From assembly GCF_900184685.1 (NCBI RefSeq), contig NZ_FXXL01000007.1, positions 1,302,001-1,366,000 of the forward strand: a stretch of DNA of 64,000 bases, written 5' to 3'. Numbering within the stretch: the first letter of the stretch is position 1; each line of letters begins with the position of its first letter. A program made the translations under genes and the position numbers. Source of the DNA: Butyricimonas sp. Marseille-P3923 (GTDB lineage Bacteria; Bacteroidota; Bacteroidia; Bacteroidales; Marinifilaceae). Positions 1-10,860 of the stretch are shown one piece after another. The notes below the pieces were generated by a model. The model ran no database searches. It saw only the letters and a program-made list of their open reading frames with translations, and was not told the DNA's origin.

Positions 1-397
1 AAGACAAAGATGCCACTTGTACCCGTAATTGCCGTTCCGCTTCTCTTTTCGCCTGCTCTATTGATAAGTTGGCAGCTTCTCTCACCCGTTGCGCCTCGTT
101 CTCCGCTGCCTTGCGTGCATCCGCTATCATCTCCCGTTTCAGTCGTTCCGTCTGCTGCAGCACGTCCAATTGTTGCTTGTGCGCTTCCGCCAGCAACGTC
201 TTGACATCTGCCTGTGCCTTCTCCCGGTCTTCCTTCGCTTCTTGAGCATAAACCACGCCTTTATCGATAAAATCCGCCCGTTCGTCCAACATACGGACAA
301 TGGCAGGCCAAGCGTATTTTGCCAAGATGCCGAAAAGAATCAAGAAGACAACTAGCATCCAAAACACTAATCCGAATTCCGGTGTAAACAATGACAT
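1..397 (-). CDS. atpF: ATP synthase F0 subunit b (3' end cut by window edge)
   Basis: Peripheral stalk subunit of the F-type ATP synthase, linking the membrane F0 part to F1. The ATG at 397 starts a protein with one N-terminal membrane helix (about residues 8-27, ending near AKYAWPAI) followed by a long charged heptad-like helix rich in Glu, Lys, Ala and Gln, which is the normal build of subunit b. About 132 codons are visible and the reading frame is still open at base 1, so the C-terminus lies outside the window. It follows atpE by nine bases on the same strand, as expected in the F0 part of the operon. Confidence 0.95.
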   Translation of the reverse strand, partial: MSLFTPEFGLVFWMLVVFLILFGILAKYAWPAIVRMLDERADFIDKGVVYAQEAKEDREKAQADVKTLLAEAHKQQLDVLQQTERLKREMIADARKAAENEAQRVREAANLSIEQAKREAERQLRVQVASLS

Positions 398-406
398 AGC
401 TTCTTT

Positions 407-691
<285 letters not shown>

Positions 692-704
692 TCAAATTAT
701 TCTA

Positions 705-1829
705 TTATAAATCACTCAATCGCTTCACTCTCGCTAACCCGATAAATATCGTCGACAGTAACATAAACACGTACGCTTGGATAAATCCGATCAACACGTG
801 TATCAAGTTCATAAACACCGCAAACAGTACCGAGAATATCGTTGTCACCCCGACAACCACCTGCCCCATCACGCCGAACATGAATATCAACGAAATCAAT
901 ACCAGTACTATCAAGTGTCCTCCCAGCATATTCGCGAAAAGACGAATCATAAGAGCGATAGGTTTCGTGAATACCCCGAAAATCTCGATTATCGGCAACA
1001 AGGGCACCGGACATTTCAACGCGAACGGTACATCCGGCCAGAAAATCTCTTTCCAGTATTCCTTCGTTCCCGACACGTTCACCACGACAAAGGTACAAAC
1101 TGCCAGTACAAGCGTGATAGACATATTTCCCATTACATTTGCTCCCCCGGGGAAGAACGCAACCAATCCCATCAAGTTAGAGATGAATATAAAGAAAAAC
1201 AATGTCAGTAGATAAGGCGCGTATTTTCTCGCCTCTTTTCCCAACACGCTCACGATAACCTCTTTGTACAACATCTCCACGACCATCTCGATTGAACCGA
1301 CACCCTTTCTAGGGGCTTTGTATTTGTTTTTCCGGTAATAACGCACCAACGAAAAGGCGATTAACATGGTAATCAAAGCGCTTATCATGATAGAAAACGC
1401 GTTTTTCGTGATAGAGAAATCATACGGACGATACACGTTTCCCGTCGCGTCCGTGGCGACAATCTTCCCCTCGTGAGTTCCCTCGCGGGCGATATAAAAT
1501 CCCTCGTATTCCTTCCCGTTCTCCAGACGCGTGGAACTGAACACGTGCCAACTTCCGTCTATTCCCCTAACAATCACGGGCAATGGAAGAGTCACACGCC
1601 CCACGATATTCCAACCGTATTCATCACCAAGGTGCTCGAAAATGGTTTCTTTCGGGTTAAACGCTTTCGCTTCTTCCTCGACTTCCTGCCCCAGCGAATC
1701 CACCCGAGCAACAATTTCATCTTCCGTTGTCAGTGTATCATTCACGGCAACAACCTCCCGTGCGGACACGTTCAAAGCCACCGTCAGCGAAAAGAATACC
1801 GTCAATATATGTCTTGCATAACCTTTCAT
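705..1829 (-). CDS. atpB: ATP synthase F0 subunit a
   Basis: Stator channel subunit that passes ions to the c-ring. The 374-aa protein is longer than the E. coli form because of an N-terminal signal-like segment and a periplasmic region of about 130 residues. Several membrane helices follow. The helix carrying the essential arginine is visible as KPIALMIRLFANMLGGHLIV, and the last helices contain FIQAYVFMLLSTIF. It starts with ATG at 1829, only seven bases downstream of atpC, so translation is likely coupled. No atpI-like gene sits between atpC and atpB. Confidence 0.95.
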   Translation of the reverse strand: MKGYARHILTVFFSLTVALNVSAREVVAVNDTLTTEDEIVARVDSLGQEVEEEAKAFNPKETIFEHLGDEYGWNIVGRVTLPLPVIVRGIDGSWHVFSSTRLENGKEYEGFYIAREGTHEGKIVATDATGNVYRPYDFSITKNAFSIMISALITMLIAFSLVRYYRKNKYKAPRKGVGSIEMVVEMLYKEVIVSVLGKEARKYAPYLLTLFFFIFISNLMGLVAFFPGGANVMGNMSITLVLAVCTFVVVNVSGTKEYWKEIFWPDVPFALKCPVPLLPIIEIFGVFTKPIALMIRLFANMLGGHLIVLVLISLIFMFGVMGQVVVGVTTIFSVLFAVFMNLIHVLIGFIQAYVFMLLSTIFIGLARVKRLSDL

Positions 1830-1836
1830 TCGTTTA

Positions 1837-2070
1837 TCAATTTATACATACCACCACGTTGTTATCCCGCACCTCCACGACTCCTCCTTTTATATCAATT
1901 CCCTTCTCCCCGCTCGCCCCCCGGTAAACCAGCTTTCCCGCTGTCAACGTGGACACTAACGGGGCGTGATGCTCCAATACCGTGAACTGTCCCACCGTAC
2001 CGGGTAGTTTCACCATTTGCACTTCACCTTTATAAAGCACTTTTTCCGGAGATACTATTCTTAAAACCAT
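1837..2070 (-). CDS. atpC: ATP synthase F1 subunit epsilon, short form
   Basis: Central-stalk subunit of F1. The 77-aa product covers only the N-terminal beta-sandwich (VSPEKVLYKGEVQMVKLPG, GQFTVLEHHAPLVSTL). It lacks the C-terminal two-helix domain that inhibits ATP hydrolysis in E. coli and Bacillus. Short epsilon subunits of this kind are usual in Bacteroidota, so this is not read as a truncation. The gene follows atpD after a repeat-rich gap of about 150 bases and is immediately followed by atpB. Confidence 0.93.
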   Translation of the reverse strand: MVLRIVSPEKVLYKGEVQMVKLPGTVGQFTVLEHHAPLVSTLTAGKLVYRGASGEKGIDIKGGVVEVRDNNVVVCIN

Positions 2071-3751
<1,681 letters not shown>

Positions 3752-3864
3752 TTAAATGCTTACTTTTAACTTTAACGTATATTTACCGGGAAAGTTTCTT
3801 TCCAACAAACTTTCTACACGCTTTTTTTCTCCCTTGCACGAGAGAATATATCCCGGCAATACCG

Positions 3865-4257
3865 CTAAATAACCAAACGACCTATCCGATAGATATAAAA
3901 TCCATGGACATGCTTTGTGAATAAATATTCTCGGAATTTTTCCCGACAAATAATGTGATGTGACTTCAAGACCGAATCATGGCACGAGAGCAGTTTAGAC
4001 AAACCACCTCTTTTTTCTTTTTCAATACCCGTATCGCCCGGTAAATCAATTGATGCGGATAGAATAAACGCACCACCAACGAAATCGTAGGTTCTTGCCA
4101 AATCGCTCAAAGTAAATTCCCCGTCCAACCGGGTAGAAGCGAAATACTCCGTCCTGTTCTCCGTACGTCCTTCAAACGTGTTCTCCCCGGACAAAACATT
4201 TATCCCGAAACAAAACGTTATAATAACGACAGACAATATTTTCAACCAAAACTTCAT
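3865..4257 (-). CDS. small secreted protein of unknown function (paired with the one at 10446)
   Basis: Unrecognised 130-aa protein with an N-terminal signal peptide (hydrophobic ILSVVIITFCFGINVL, about residues 7-22). The mature part is polar and ends in HVHGFYIYRIGRLVI. That ending resembles YIQGFYLFDLCKIVI at the end of the protein encoded at 10446-10841. The two genes bracket the TonB cluster on the same strand, so they may be distant duplicates. No enzymatic motif or lipobox is seen. It lies between the TPR gene and atpD. An alternative is an unrelated short secreted protein with a chance tail match. Confidence 0.7.
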   Translation of the reverse strand: MKFWLKILSVVIITFCFGINVLSGENTFEGRTENRTEYFASTRLDGEFTLSDLARTYDFVGGAFILSASIDLPGDTGIEKEKRGGLSKLLSCHDSVLKSHHIICREKFREYLFTKHVHGFYIYRIGRLVI

Positions 4258-4390
4258 ATTTCCTTTTTATTGTTCTGTGGGATATAGTGCAATTTCCATA
4301 CCAAAACACCCCAACGGTGGAAAAAAAAAGACTTACCCGCATCCACTCCTCGGGGAAAGCTATGTGCAACTTGCACGAGTCGTTTTACTC

Positions 4391-4416
4391 AATCTAAAAT
4401 CACTAAATCTAAAATT
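4391..4416. repeat. AATCTAAAAT short tandem repeat next to the TPR gene stop
   Basis: Three near-copies of a (T)AAATCTAAAAT-like unit lie within one or two bases of the stop codon of the TPR gene. It has the same placement as the tracts at 2194, 7095, 52265, 53694 and 54579. Confidence 0.6.
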
Positions 4417-4417
4417 A

Positions 4418-6076
4418 TTAAAGTTTTATACTTTCCAGTGCCTTCAAAGCAATCTCGTCCTTGGCATCCAACGCCAGCACCTTAGAGAAAAACTCCTTTG
4501 CTTCCTCGTATTCACCTTTTGCCGAATCGGGATTTCCATTATTTTTCGTCGTGATAGCATCGGCAACAACGTAATGGTAATACCCCAGATACTTGTAACT
4601 CTCTATCAGTTCCCGTTTATAACGTTCCGTGTTCGACAGTCCTATTTCTACCACTTTCTCGTAATAAGGTTTTGCCAACCCTTCCAAGGTTTCCGGATCG
4701 AGCATCGAATTAACGCGTGCCCGCCAGAAATATCCCACGTAACTACTCGGCACCTTGTCACTCAATGCGGCAAACAAACTATCGGCTTTCACGAGTTCCG
4801 CTTTCTGTTCGTCAACAACGGAATCCCGGCAAGCCATGTTATAATAGCATTTGCCCAATTTCAATAAATCTTCCGCCGACGCCTCTCCAGCATAATCAAT
4901 ATAACGATTGTAATATACCACGGCCGAATCCAATTGATTGGTCTTCGCGAAAATATCCGCGATTTCCTTGTTCAACTCTTGATGTTTGGCATCCGTTTGC
5001 AAAGCCTTCTCGTAAAACACCACGGCATCATTGTAATTCTTGTTTGCCTCCAATTGCTCGGCATAACACAGGAAATCCTGATAAATCTGATGCTCTTCCG
5101 GGGTTGACTCTATAAAATGCCGGATAGCCTGCAAACACTTCTCCCCGTCTTCCCGCTTCGCCAGACAGTACGCGTACAACCGTTTCGCCACTAAATTATC
5201 CGGTCGTTCATTCAACACTTGTTCCAGCACGGGCAACATCCCGGCATATTGCTTGTCGAAATACAATATCCCCGCGTAACGAAGCAAATTCTCCGTGTCG
5301 TAATACCCCGAACGGATAAACTTAGTATAATTCTCTGCCGCCGCCTTACTGTTTCCGGACATCTCGTGCAATTCTCCCAAGGAACAGTAAGCCCCGCAAA
5401 AATCGGGCGATATCTCGCGCACTTTATTCAACTTCTCGAGAGAAAGCGAACGATTGGTGGACATATATATCTGTGCCTGCTTCAAATAAGCCCCCAGACA
5501 ATCCGGAGAAAAATAAGTAGCCGACTCGTACTTGGCACAAGCATCCCCGGTATGTCCCTGCATCACCAGAATGTCGCCTTCCACGAGGTAGGGCAAACCG
5601 CTCTTGTCATCCAACTCTTTTGCCTTATTCACGTGCTCCATCGCCTTCGCGGCATCACCGGCGTGCAAGTAAGCCCTCGCGATAGCGATTTGCAGGGTAG
5701 CGTCTTTCTTATACCCTTTCGTTCCGAGGGCATCCTTCAATAAAGCCTCCGCGCCGGAAGGATCGTCATTCAACTTCAGACTTGCCTGTCCCACCCGATT
5801 GTACGGGTAATCCGGTTGCAATCCCACGCCTTTATCGTAATAAAAACCGGCAGAATCCCTCCGCCCTAGCGTCAGATAACATTCCCCGAGGTAATAACAC
5901 GCCTCAGCCTGCCGTACATTATCCGTCAGCGTCGGCAGATTATCCAGAAAAAACACTTTTGCCGCACCGGTCATTCCCGACTCGTAGAGATCTATCCCTA
6001 CCCTGTTATCTGCCGCCTTCACGCTCATGGAAAGGAGCGAAAAGAACAGTCCGTATAATATCCATTTTGTATTCAT
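4418..6076 (-). CDS. tetratricopeptide-repeat protein of the TonB cluster
   Basis: Exported protein of about 552 residues built almost entirely of TPR units. Examples are EACYYLGECYLTLGRRDSAG and GAYCSLGELHEMSGNSKAAAENYTKFI, with further copies through to about residue 540. A signal peptide (WILYGLFFSLLSMSVKAA) precedes the repeats, so it should act in the periplasm. I start it at ATG 6076; the upstream codon in frame is TTG. It lies 17 bases after the PstS-like gene, in line with exbB-exbD-exbD-tonB, so a scaffold role for the Ton machinery is likely but inferred. Confidence 0.85.
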   Translation of the reverse strand: MNTKWILYGLFFSLLSMSVKAADNRVGIDLYESGMTGAAKVFFLDNLPTLTDNVRQAEACYYLGECYLTLGRRDSAGFYYDKGVGLQPDYPYNRVGQASLKLNDDPSGAEALLKDALGTKGYKKDATLQIAIARAYLHAGDAAKAMEHVNKAKELDDKSGLPYLVEGDILVMQGHTGDACAKYESATYFSPDCLGAYLKQAQIYMSTNRSLSLEKLNKVREISPDFCGAYCSLGELHEMSGNSKAAAENYTKFIRSGYYDTENLLRYAGILYFDKQYAGMLPVLEQVLNERPDNLVAKRLYAYCLAKREDGEKCLQAIRHFIESTPEEHQIYQDFLCYAEQLEANKNYNDAVVFYEKALQTDAKHQELNKEIADIFAKTNQLDSAVVYYNRYIDYAGEASAEDLLKLGKCYYNMACRDSVVDEQKAELVKADSLFAALSDKVPSSYVGYFWRARVNSMLDPETLEGLAKPYYEKVVEIGLSNTERYKRELIESYKYLGYYHYVVADAITTKNNGNPDSAKGEYEEAKEFFSKVLALDAKDEIALKALESIKL

Positions 6077-6093
6077 CGTCTTCAAATTTATGG

Positions 6094-7032
6094 TTAGATT
6101 TGTTCTCTCACGTTCACGATATTCACGGGCATCGTTGCCGGTAGCAAGCCGGCCTTCAACACGATACGCTGTCCCCGCGAACCGGAGAAAAAAGAAGTCA
6201 ATCCCGTGGGCAAAACACTCCGGGGATCATTCAGCAAAATATAAATATCCCGTCGCAAGGGATACTGTCCGGTATAGAGATAATACTGGTAAGGCTGGTA
6301 ACTATTCCCGTACGTCGGTCGATCGGCACGACTCACGCGTGCCACCTGTATCTCGTCGAGAAAATCGCGACAAAGCGAATCCCTGTCATCACTGATCCAG
6401 TTCACACCTATTACCCCCAAAGCACCACGGGTACGTGCCACGTAATCAATCACCTTCCGGTTCGTCCCTGCCGCGTGACAACGCTCGGACAACTGCCCCT
6501 CCCCGCAAATCGAATCAATCGCGTACCTCACGGTGCTTGAATTCGGGTGATCGAAAACCACCTGTATCTCTCCCGCGCGGGCCCCCGGGGCAATCTCCTC
6601 CCAACGGGTAATCTCCCCGGTAAATATCTTTTGCAACAGAGCCAAATTGAATATCGAATCGGCATTTTGCCTGTTCACGATCAAGGCTATCCCATCAGTG
6701 GCTACCTTCACCGACTCCGGAAAAAACTTCTTGCTGTGGAATGACTCTAATTCGTTTTCCGTCAGTGGTCGTGTAGCCAAAACCCACCGCACACTATCAC
6801 GTAACAGCAAATTGATCGCTTCCACTTCACTCGTGTAAAGTGGTATTACACCCGCCTGATTATATTGCGCCTCAAAAACGTTAATAGCTTCCTCGGCCAA
6901 GGGAGATAACGTTTCATCGACAGCAACCCGGATCACCCCGCTGAACAAGGTTTCCTGTACACTTGATGTCTTTCCTTTACAAGCCCCAAGGGACACCAGT
7001 AACAAGAGCCAAAAGCCGATTCGAATATTCAT
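6094..7032 (-). CDS. PstS-like phosphate-binding-family lipoprotein
   Basis: Periplasmic ligand-binding protein of the PstS family (312 aa). It begins with a lipoprotein signal (LLLLVSLGAC, lipid-bearing Cys at about residue 18). Family features include IRVAVDETLSPL near the N-terminus, KVATDGIALIVNRQN, the segment LQKIFTGEITRWEEI, and NSSTVRYAIDSICG. No phosphate permease genes are nearby; the neighbours are TonB and a TPR protein. Its job is therefore more likely tied to the Ton system than to an ABC importer. The ligand is unknown. Confidence 0.85.
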   Translation of the reverse strand: MNIRIGFWLLLLVSLGACKGKTSSVQETLFSGVIRVAVDETLSPLAEEAINVFEAQYNQAGVIPLYTSEVEAINLLLRDSVRWVLATRPLTENELESFHSKKFFPESVKVATDGIALIVNRQNADSIFNLALLQKIFTGEITRWEEIAPGARAGEIQVVFDHPNSSTVRYAIDSICGEGQLSERCHAAGTNRKVIDYVARTRGALGVIGVNWISDDRDSLCRDFLDEIQVARVSRADRPTYGNSYQPYQYYLYTGQYPLRRDIYILLNDPRSVLPTGLTSFFSGSRGQRIVLKAGLLPATMPVNIVNVREQI

Positions 7033-7094
7033 AACTTAATTAATTTATCTCCCCACTCCATTTTAAATCGAGCCCAAAACCAAGCAAGGAGTTC

Positions 7095-7127
7095 ATTTTC
7101 AATTCTCCATTTTCAATTTTCAATTGC
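7095..7127. repeat. TTCAATTTTCAA short tandem repeat next to the tonB stop
   Basis: Units of TTTTCAA(T/C) with about ten-base period run directly up to the tonB stop codon. The same unit is used at 2194-2227 behind atpD. Confidence 0.6.
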
Positions 7128-7952
7128 TTATTGTTGCAATTTAAATGATATCGGCAACGTGAATCTTACGGATACAGCTTCTCCCCGCTGTCTACCGGGA
7201 ATCCATTTCTTCATCGCTTTCACGACTCGGATAGCTTCTTGATCCAACGAAGGATCAACGGAACGAATGACCTGCACATCGCGCACCGAACCATCACGCC
7301 CGATAACAAACTGCACGATAACCTTTCCCGCGATGTTCATTTCTTGGGCAATAGACGGGTAACGGATCTCTTTACCGATCCATTTCATCAAGGCGGCCAT
7401 ACCTCCCGGGTATTCCGGGGCTTGTTCCACGACTTGAAATACCTCGTCATCACTCGCCACGATCAATTTGTGATCTTCCAAATCAGCAATATCCTGACCG
7501 TTCTCGTCATCATTTCCCTTCACGTCCGCCACGGAAATAGCCGCTTTCGCCTGATTCACCTCCTCCTGTGTCTTCATCTCGTCCGCCTCGTTCACCTCCT
7601 CGTCTTTTTTGATCACGGGAGCGGTAAACTTGATTGTCGTCTTCAATGTAGGCGGAGGCGGCACGTTCACCGCCACGATCTTATTCTCTTCCTTCACCTC
7701 CGGTAACTCCATCTTCAAATTAGAAAGCTCGGTCACCGCTACCATCTTTTCCTCCGCCTTCACCGGGGTAAGAAAACGAATGAAGGCAGGAAGTACCATT
7801 GCCAGTACGACACAGCCTATAATCACTATATAAGCTGTCAGATGCCGCCGGGACGACTGCTTACGCAATTCGTAAGCGCCGTAATCTTTATTCTTCCCGG
7901 CAAACACGAGGTCGCACCATTCAATCGAATTTATATGAATATCTTTTGCCAT
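7128..7952 (-). CDS. tonB: energy transducer TonB
   Basis: Links the proton-driven ExbB/ExbD motor to outer-membrane TonB-dependent transporters. The 274-aa protein has an N-terminal FAGKNKDYGAYELRK stretch, one membrane anchor (about residues 38-58), and a proline-containing periplasmic linker (VPPPPTLKTT). The C-terminal TonB domain from about residue 185 includes YPGGMAALMKWIGKEIRYP and GKVIVQFVIGRDGSV. It follows exbD by three bases. It probably serves the SusC-type transporters of the genome, including those at 24934 and 40334. Confidence 0.95.
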   Translation of the reverse strand: MAKDIHINSIEWCDLVFAGKNKDYGAYELRKQSSRRHLTAYIVIIGCVVLAMVLPAFIRFLTPVKAEEKMVAVTELSNLKMELPEVKEENKIVAVNVPPPPTLKTTIKFTAPVIKKDEEVNEADEMKTQEEVNQAKAAISVADVKGNDDENGQDIADLEDHKLIVASDDEVFQVVEQAPEYPGGMAALMKWIGKEIRYPSIAQEMNIAGKVIVQFVIGRDGSVRDVQVIRSVDPSLDQEAIRVVKAMKKWIPGRQRGEAVSVRFTLPISFKLQQ

Positions 7953-7955
7953 ACC

Positions 7956-8627
7956 TTACTGTTTTAACTCCCGGTACTCGATAACCTCCTTCAAATCATC
8001 GGCGTACCCGTCGTGCGTTTTATCCTGTAACAAGCGTAAATCGCCCTGTGTAACATCCATGATCGCGTAACGACCGATATTGCATATCTGCATCTCGTCA
8101 AGCACGTCAATCAGGTTCTTATAGTTAGCGAAATCCGTCGCCTTAATCAATATTACAGGCGAATCTTTCTCTTTCCGAATCTCGGCGGACTCTTTCAAGT
8201 ACTCCTCGTTCGTGATTTCCAGATTCTCCTTTTTCTGTTTCAACTCCCGGATCTTTTGCATCACGATCTGGTTGCGTCCCAGCAAAATCGCTCTCAACCC
8301 GTTCGGGGAAAAGTCTGTTTCCTGCACCATATCGGGATTCTCGTAATCCGGTTCTCCCATATAATAGTACACCTTTCCCTCCTTTCCCAACAAAATGGTC
8401 ATCGCCTTCGAAGCCTTCACCTTGTTCTGCTCCTGCTCGTTCAACAAATCCTTCCGGGGCATACTGATTTCCATTGTCTGGGGCTTACTCATGGAAGTAC
8501 AGAGCATAAAGAAAGTTATCAACAGCATATTCATATCCACCATGGGAGTAAAATCCACGCGGATACTAAACTTCTTCTGTTTACCTTTCTTGCGTTCTCC
8601 GCCTCCGTTATCTTGTATCTCTGCCAT
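7956..8627 (-). CDS. biopolymer transport protein ExbD (second copy)
   Basis: Ion-channel partner of ExbB. The 223-aa protein has a basic cytoplasmic start, then a single helix with the ion-carrying aspartate in FTPMVDMNMLLITFFMLCT (about residues 26-44). A periplasmic domain follows, longer than in E. coli ExbD and with a charged Lys/Glu stretch (REKDSP region). It lies between the other exbD and tonB. Two different ExbD proteins per cluster are common in Bacteroidota. Confidence 0.92.
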   Translation of the reverse strand: MAEIQDNGGGERKKGKQKKFSIRVDFTPMVDMNMLLITFFMLCTSMSKPQTMEISMPRKDLLNEQEQNKVKASKAMTILLGKEGKVYYYMGEPDYENPDMVQETDFSPNGLRAILLGRNQIVMQKIRELKQKKENLEITNEEYLKESAEIRKEKDSPVILIKATDFANYKNLIDVLDEMQICNIGRYAIMDVTQGDLRLLQDKTHDGYADDLKEVIEYRELKQ

Positions 8628-8662
8628 AATCTTATCGTTTCAAATTAACACGTCCAACCCGG

Positions 8663-9265
8663 TCATACATTAGGCATATTTCGCAAAGAGGTTATCAGGT
8701 TGTACCTGTTCTCCCGCAAATCCTGCAACGTCGCCATAATATCCTTTATCAGCGGATAAGGTGTACTTTGGTCTGCCTTGATCGCGATCACCAAATCCTT
8801 GTTCACCTCGCGGGCAAACTGCATCCACGATTTAAACTGGTTATTCGTGCTATCGCAAGGAATACCGTAATTCATCAACACTTTATCCTGATCTTCGGGC
8901 GATAACGCGAGAAATTGCTTCATTCCTTGAATCGGAACCCCGAAAGAGTTACACAAACTAAACTTCTTCAACTCATCATTAGTAAACTCGATCTGGTAAC
9001 TTTCGCCCATTTTCTTCAAAACTTCCATTCTGTCTTGTGGCTTATCCAACCCCATAAACACCTTTCCCGAGGGTTCCACCAGTATAGAAACGATATTTGC
9101 ATCGGGAATCTTGATCTCCGAAACCGACTGCGGCGGATTCACCTTCACCGGTTCCTTTTGGATAAACGTCGAGGTCAGCATGAAGAACGTTAGCAACAGC
9201 ACCGTCACGTCACTCATGGCGGTCATGTCGATAAACGTCGATTTCTTCTTTATCTTCTGACTCAT
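8663..9265 (-). CDS. biopolymer transport protein ExbD (first copy)
   Basis: ExbD-family membrane protein of 200 aa. The single helix carries the conserved aspartate in MTAMSDVTVLLLTFFMLTS (about residues 14-32), followed by a periplasmic domain ending TSLRNMPNV. It differs clearly from the copy at 7956-8627 outside the membrane helix, so the two are probably not interchangeable. ATG at 9265, 24 bases after the exbB stop. Confidence 0.92.
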   Translation of the reverse strand: MSQKIKKKSTFIDMTAMSDVTVLLLTFFMLTSTFIQKEPVKVNPPQSVSEIKIPDANIVSILVEPSGKVFMGLDKPQDRMEVLKKMGESYQIEFTNDELKKFSLCNSFGVPIQGMKQFLALSPEDQDKVLMNYGIPCDSTNNQFKSWMQFAREVNKDLVIAIKADQSTPYPLIKDIMATLQDLRENRYNLITSLRNMPNV

Positions 9266-9289
9266 AACTCGTGTGTTTAAAGGTTCAAA

Positions 9290-10108
9290 CTATCTGTTCT
9301 TCACCGTGAATGTTTGCACGATATAAGCACCGATTTCATCAATACTATGCGTGATACCGTCTATCTTACTTGTAAAGAAATTGTAAGCGATAACAGCGCA
9401 AGCCCCCGTGGCAATACCGAACGCGGTATTTACCAACGCTTCCGAAATACCTGTCGACAAAGCGATAGAATCCGTACCCCCGGCAGAGGACAAGGCGGCA
9501 AACGACTTGATCATACCGATAACCGTACCGAGCAGCCCCATCAAAGTTCCCAGCGTGGTAATCGTGGCGATAACCCCCAGATTCTGCTCCATGGTAGGCA
9601 ACTCCAGCATGGTAGCCTCTTCCAAGTCTTTTCGCACCGCGAGTTGCTTCTCTTCTTTCGTCAAAGTATCACAACCGTCGACCTGCGTGTAAGTAGAAAG
9701 CGATGACTTTATAACATTCGCCACCGTTCCTTTCTGTTCATCACACGCTTTACGGGCTCCTTCGATATCCCCGCTTTCCAGTTGACCTTTCACTTTGGTC
9801 ACGAATTGCTGAAGATTCTTTTTCCCTTTCGCCTTGCGTAAAGCGATCATACGTTCAACGCTCAACGTCAAGACCGTGAATAATAAAGTCTGTATAATCG
9901 GCACGATTACCCCTCCCTTATATATCGTACCCAAGAGATTTCCGGGTAACGGGTGATTGTTCGGGTCATTGTTTATAAAATTAGCCGGATTTCCATAAAC
10001 GAAATGATAAATAATCATTGCAAGAATAAAACACAGAATGATTATCGGGAAAGCAGAAATACCTAAATTTCTCTTTGCCCCCTTTGTAGATGTTGCAGTC
10101 TTTTTCAT
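9290..10108 (-). CDS. exbB: MotA/TolQ/ExbB proton channel protein
   Basis: Pentameric channel scaffold of the Ton motor (272 aa). It has an N-terminal membrane helix (about 17-37), a second near residues 65-88 (IIQTLLFTVLTLSVERMIALRKAKG), a cytoplasmic loop, and the signature TM region GVIATITTLGTLMGLLGTVIGMI with ISEALVNTAFGIATGACAVIAYN. It heads the exbB-exbD-exbD-tonB order and follows a 42-aa membrane protein gene. Confidence 0.95.
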   Translation of the reverse strand: MKKTATSTKGAKRNLGISAFPIIILCFILAMIIYHFVYGNPANFINNDPNNHPLPGNLLGTIYKGGVIVPIIQTLLFTVLTLSVERMIALRKAKGKKNLQQFVTKVKGQLESGDIEGARKACDEQKGTVANVIKSSLSTYTQVDGCDTLTKEEKQLAVRKDLEEATMLELPTMEQNLGVIATITTLGTLMGLLGTVIGMIKSFAALSSAGGTDSIALSTGISEALVNTAFGIATGACAVIAYNFFTSKIDGITHSIDEIGAYIVQTFTVKNR

Positions 10109-10127
10109 GTCTAATGTATTTTAATAT

Positions 10128-10256
10128 TTATAACGCGCAATATAAAGCAAGGAATACCAACCCGAAAACGATAAGCATAACCACGATCGGGTATAACGTT
10201 TGGAATAATGCAGACTTTGTAATCTTATCACTCATTTTTGTACTTGTAGTTTCCAT
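10128..10256 (-). CDS. 42-aa single-helix membrane protein upstream of exbB
   Basis: Small gene too short for normal ORF cut-offs. ATG at 10256 gives a 42-aa product with a charged start (METTSTKMSDKITKSALFQ) and one hydrophobic helix (YPIVVMLIVFGLVFLALYCAL). It stops at 10128, twenty bases before exbB on the same strand. An in-frame second ATG at 10235 (MSDK) is possible. The layout, just ahead of the Ton motor genes, suggests a small accessory membrane subunit; this is inference. No family is recognised. Confidence 0.6.
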   Translation of the reverse strand: METTSTKMSDKITKSALFQTLYPIVVMLIVFGLVFLALYCAL

Positions 10257-10445
10257 AAGTCAATCTCTTTAAAATAATTGAAAATAATAGGGTGTAAAGG
10301 ACCTGTCCGTATCCTTACATGAATACCGATTTCACACTAAACATCTGTACAACAGTACATAGCACCCTCTTTTATCATTTTATACAGGCATACGAAACAC
10401 CTGTACCACAATGACATGGCACGGACATACTTGACTTACGTGTGG

Positions 10446-10841
10446 CTAAATGACGATTTTACACAAGTCGAACAGGTAGAATCCCTGTATATAACGAATA
10501 CCCAACAATTCGGAAAAACTTTCAATGGAACGTTCTACCCGAATACCATACTCTGACTTGTGATACGCTAATTGGATTTTGCGATAAATAGAGAACGAGA
10601 TTTGTTGCTCCCGACTACTTCCGTTCGCGATCTGCTGACTGGAAAAAACCAACGTGCGTTCGAAAGCACCATGTCGGTCCGCGGAAGAAGTGGCAACCTT
10701 GGAATCGTCCCGCGACTGCTCCGTACCCGGAACTGTCGGCACGGGCTTCTCCCCTTTGGAATCAGTTTCTCCAAAGGCGCTTACCCCGATTGCCAAAAGC
10801 AAAAGTAACAGTGAAAAATATTGAAATACTGTCTTCTTCAT
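10446..10841 (-). CDS. small secreted protein of unknown function (paired with the one at 3865)
   Basis: Unrecognised 131-aa protein with a clear signal peptide (FSLLLLLLAIGVSAFG, residues about 9-24). A disordered-looking Ser/Asp/Pro-rich stretch follows, and the C-terminus ends in YIQGFYLFDLCKIVI. That ending resembles the end of the protein at 3865-4257. The gene has a good promoter (10861-10891) and a very short leader. It may be the first gene of the TonB cluster transcript, because the 189-base gap before the 42-aa gene shows no promoter of the same kind. Confidence 0.72.
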   Translation of the reverse strand: MKKTVFQYFSLLLLLLAIGVSAFGETDSKGEKPVPTVPGTEQSRDDSKVATSSADRHGAFERTLVFSSQQIANGSSREQQISFSIYRKIQLAYHKSEYGIRVERSIESFSELLGIRYIQGFYLFDLCKIVI

Positions 10842-10860
10842 TTCTCTCGTTTAATATATC

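Noticed and set aside
1837-2070. Truncated or broken atpC
   Set aside because: The 77-aa length matches the short epsilon form usual in Bacteroidota; the beta-sandwich is complete.
3752-3949. 65-codon minus-strand frame between atpD and the small secreted protein
   Set aside because: It overlaps the end of the secreted-protein gene in another frame and shows no signal, domain or ribosome site.
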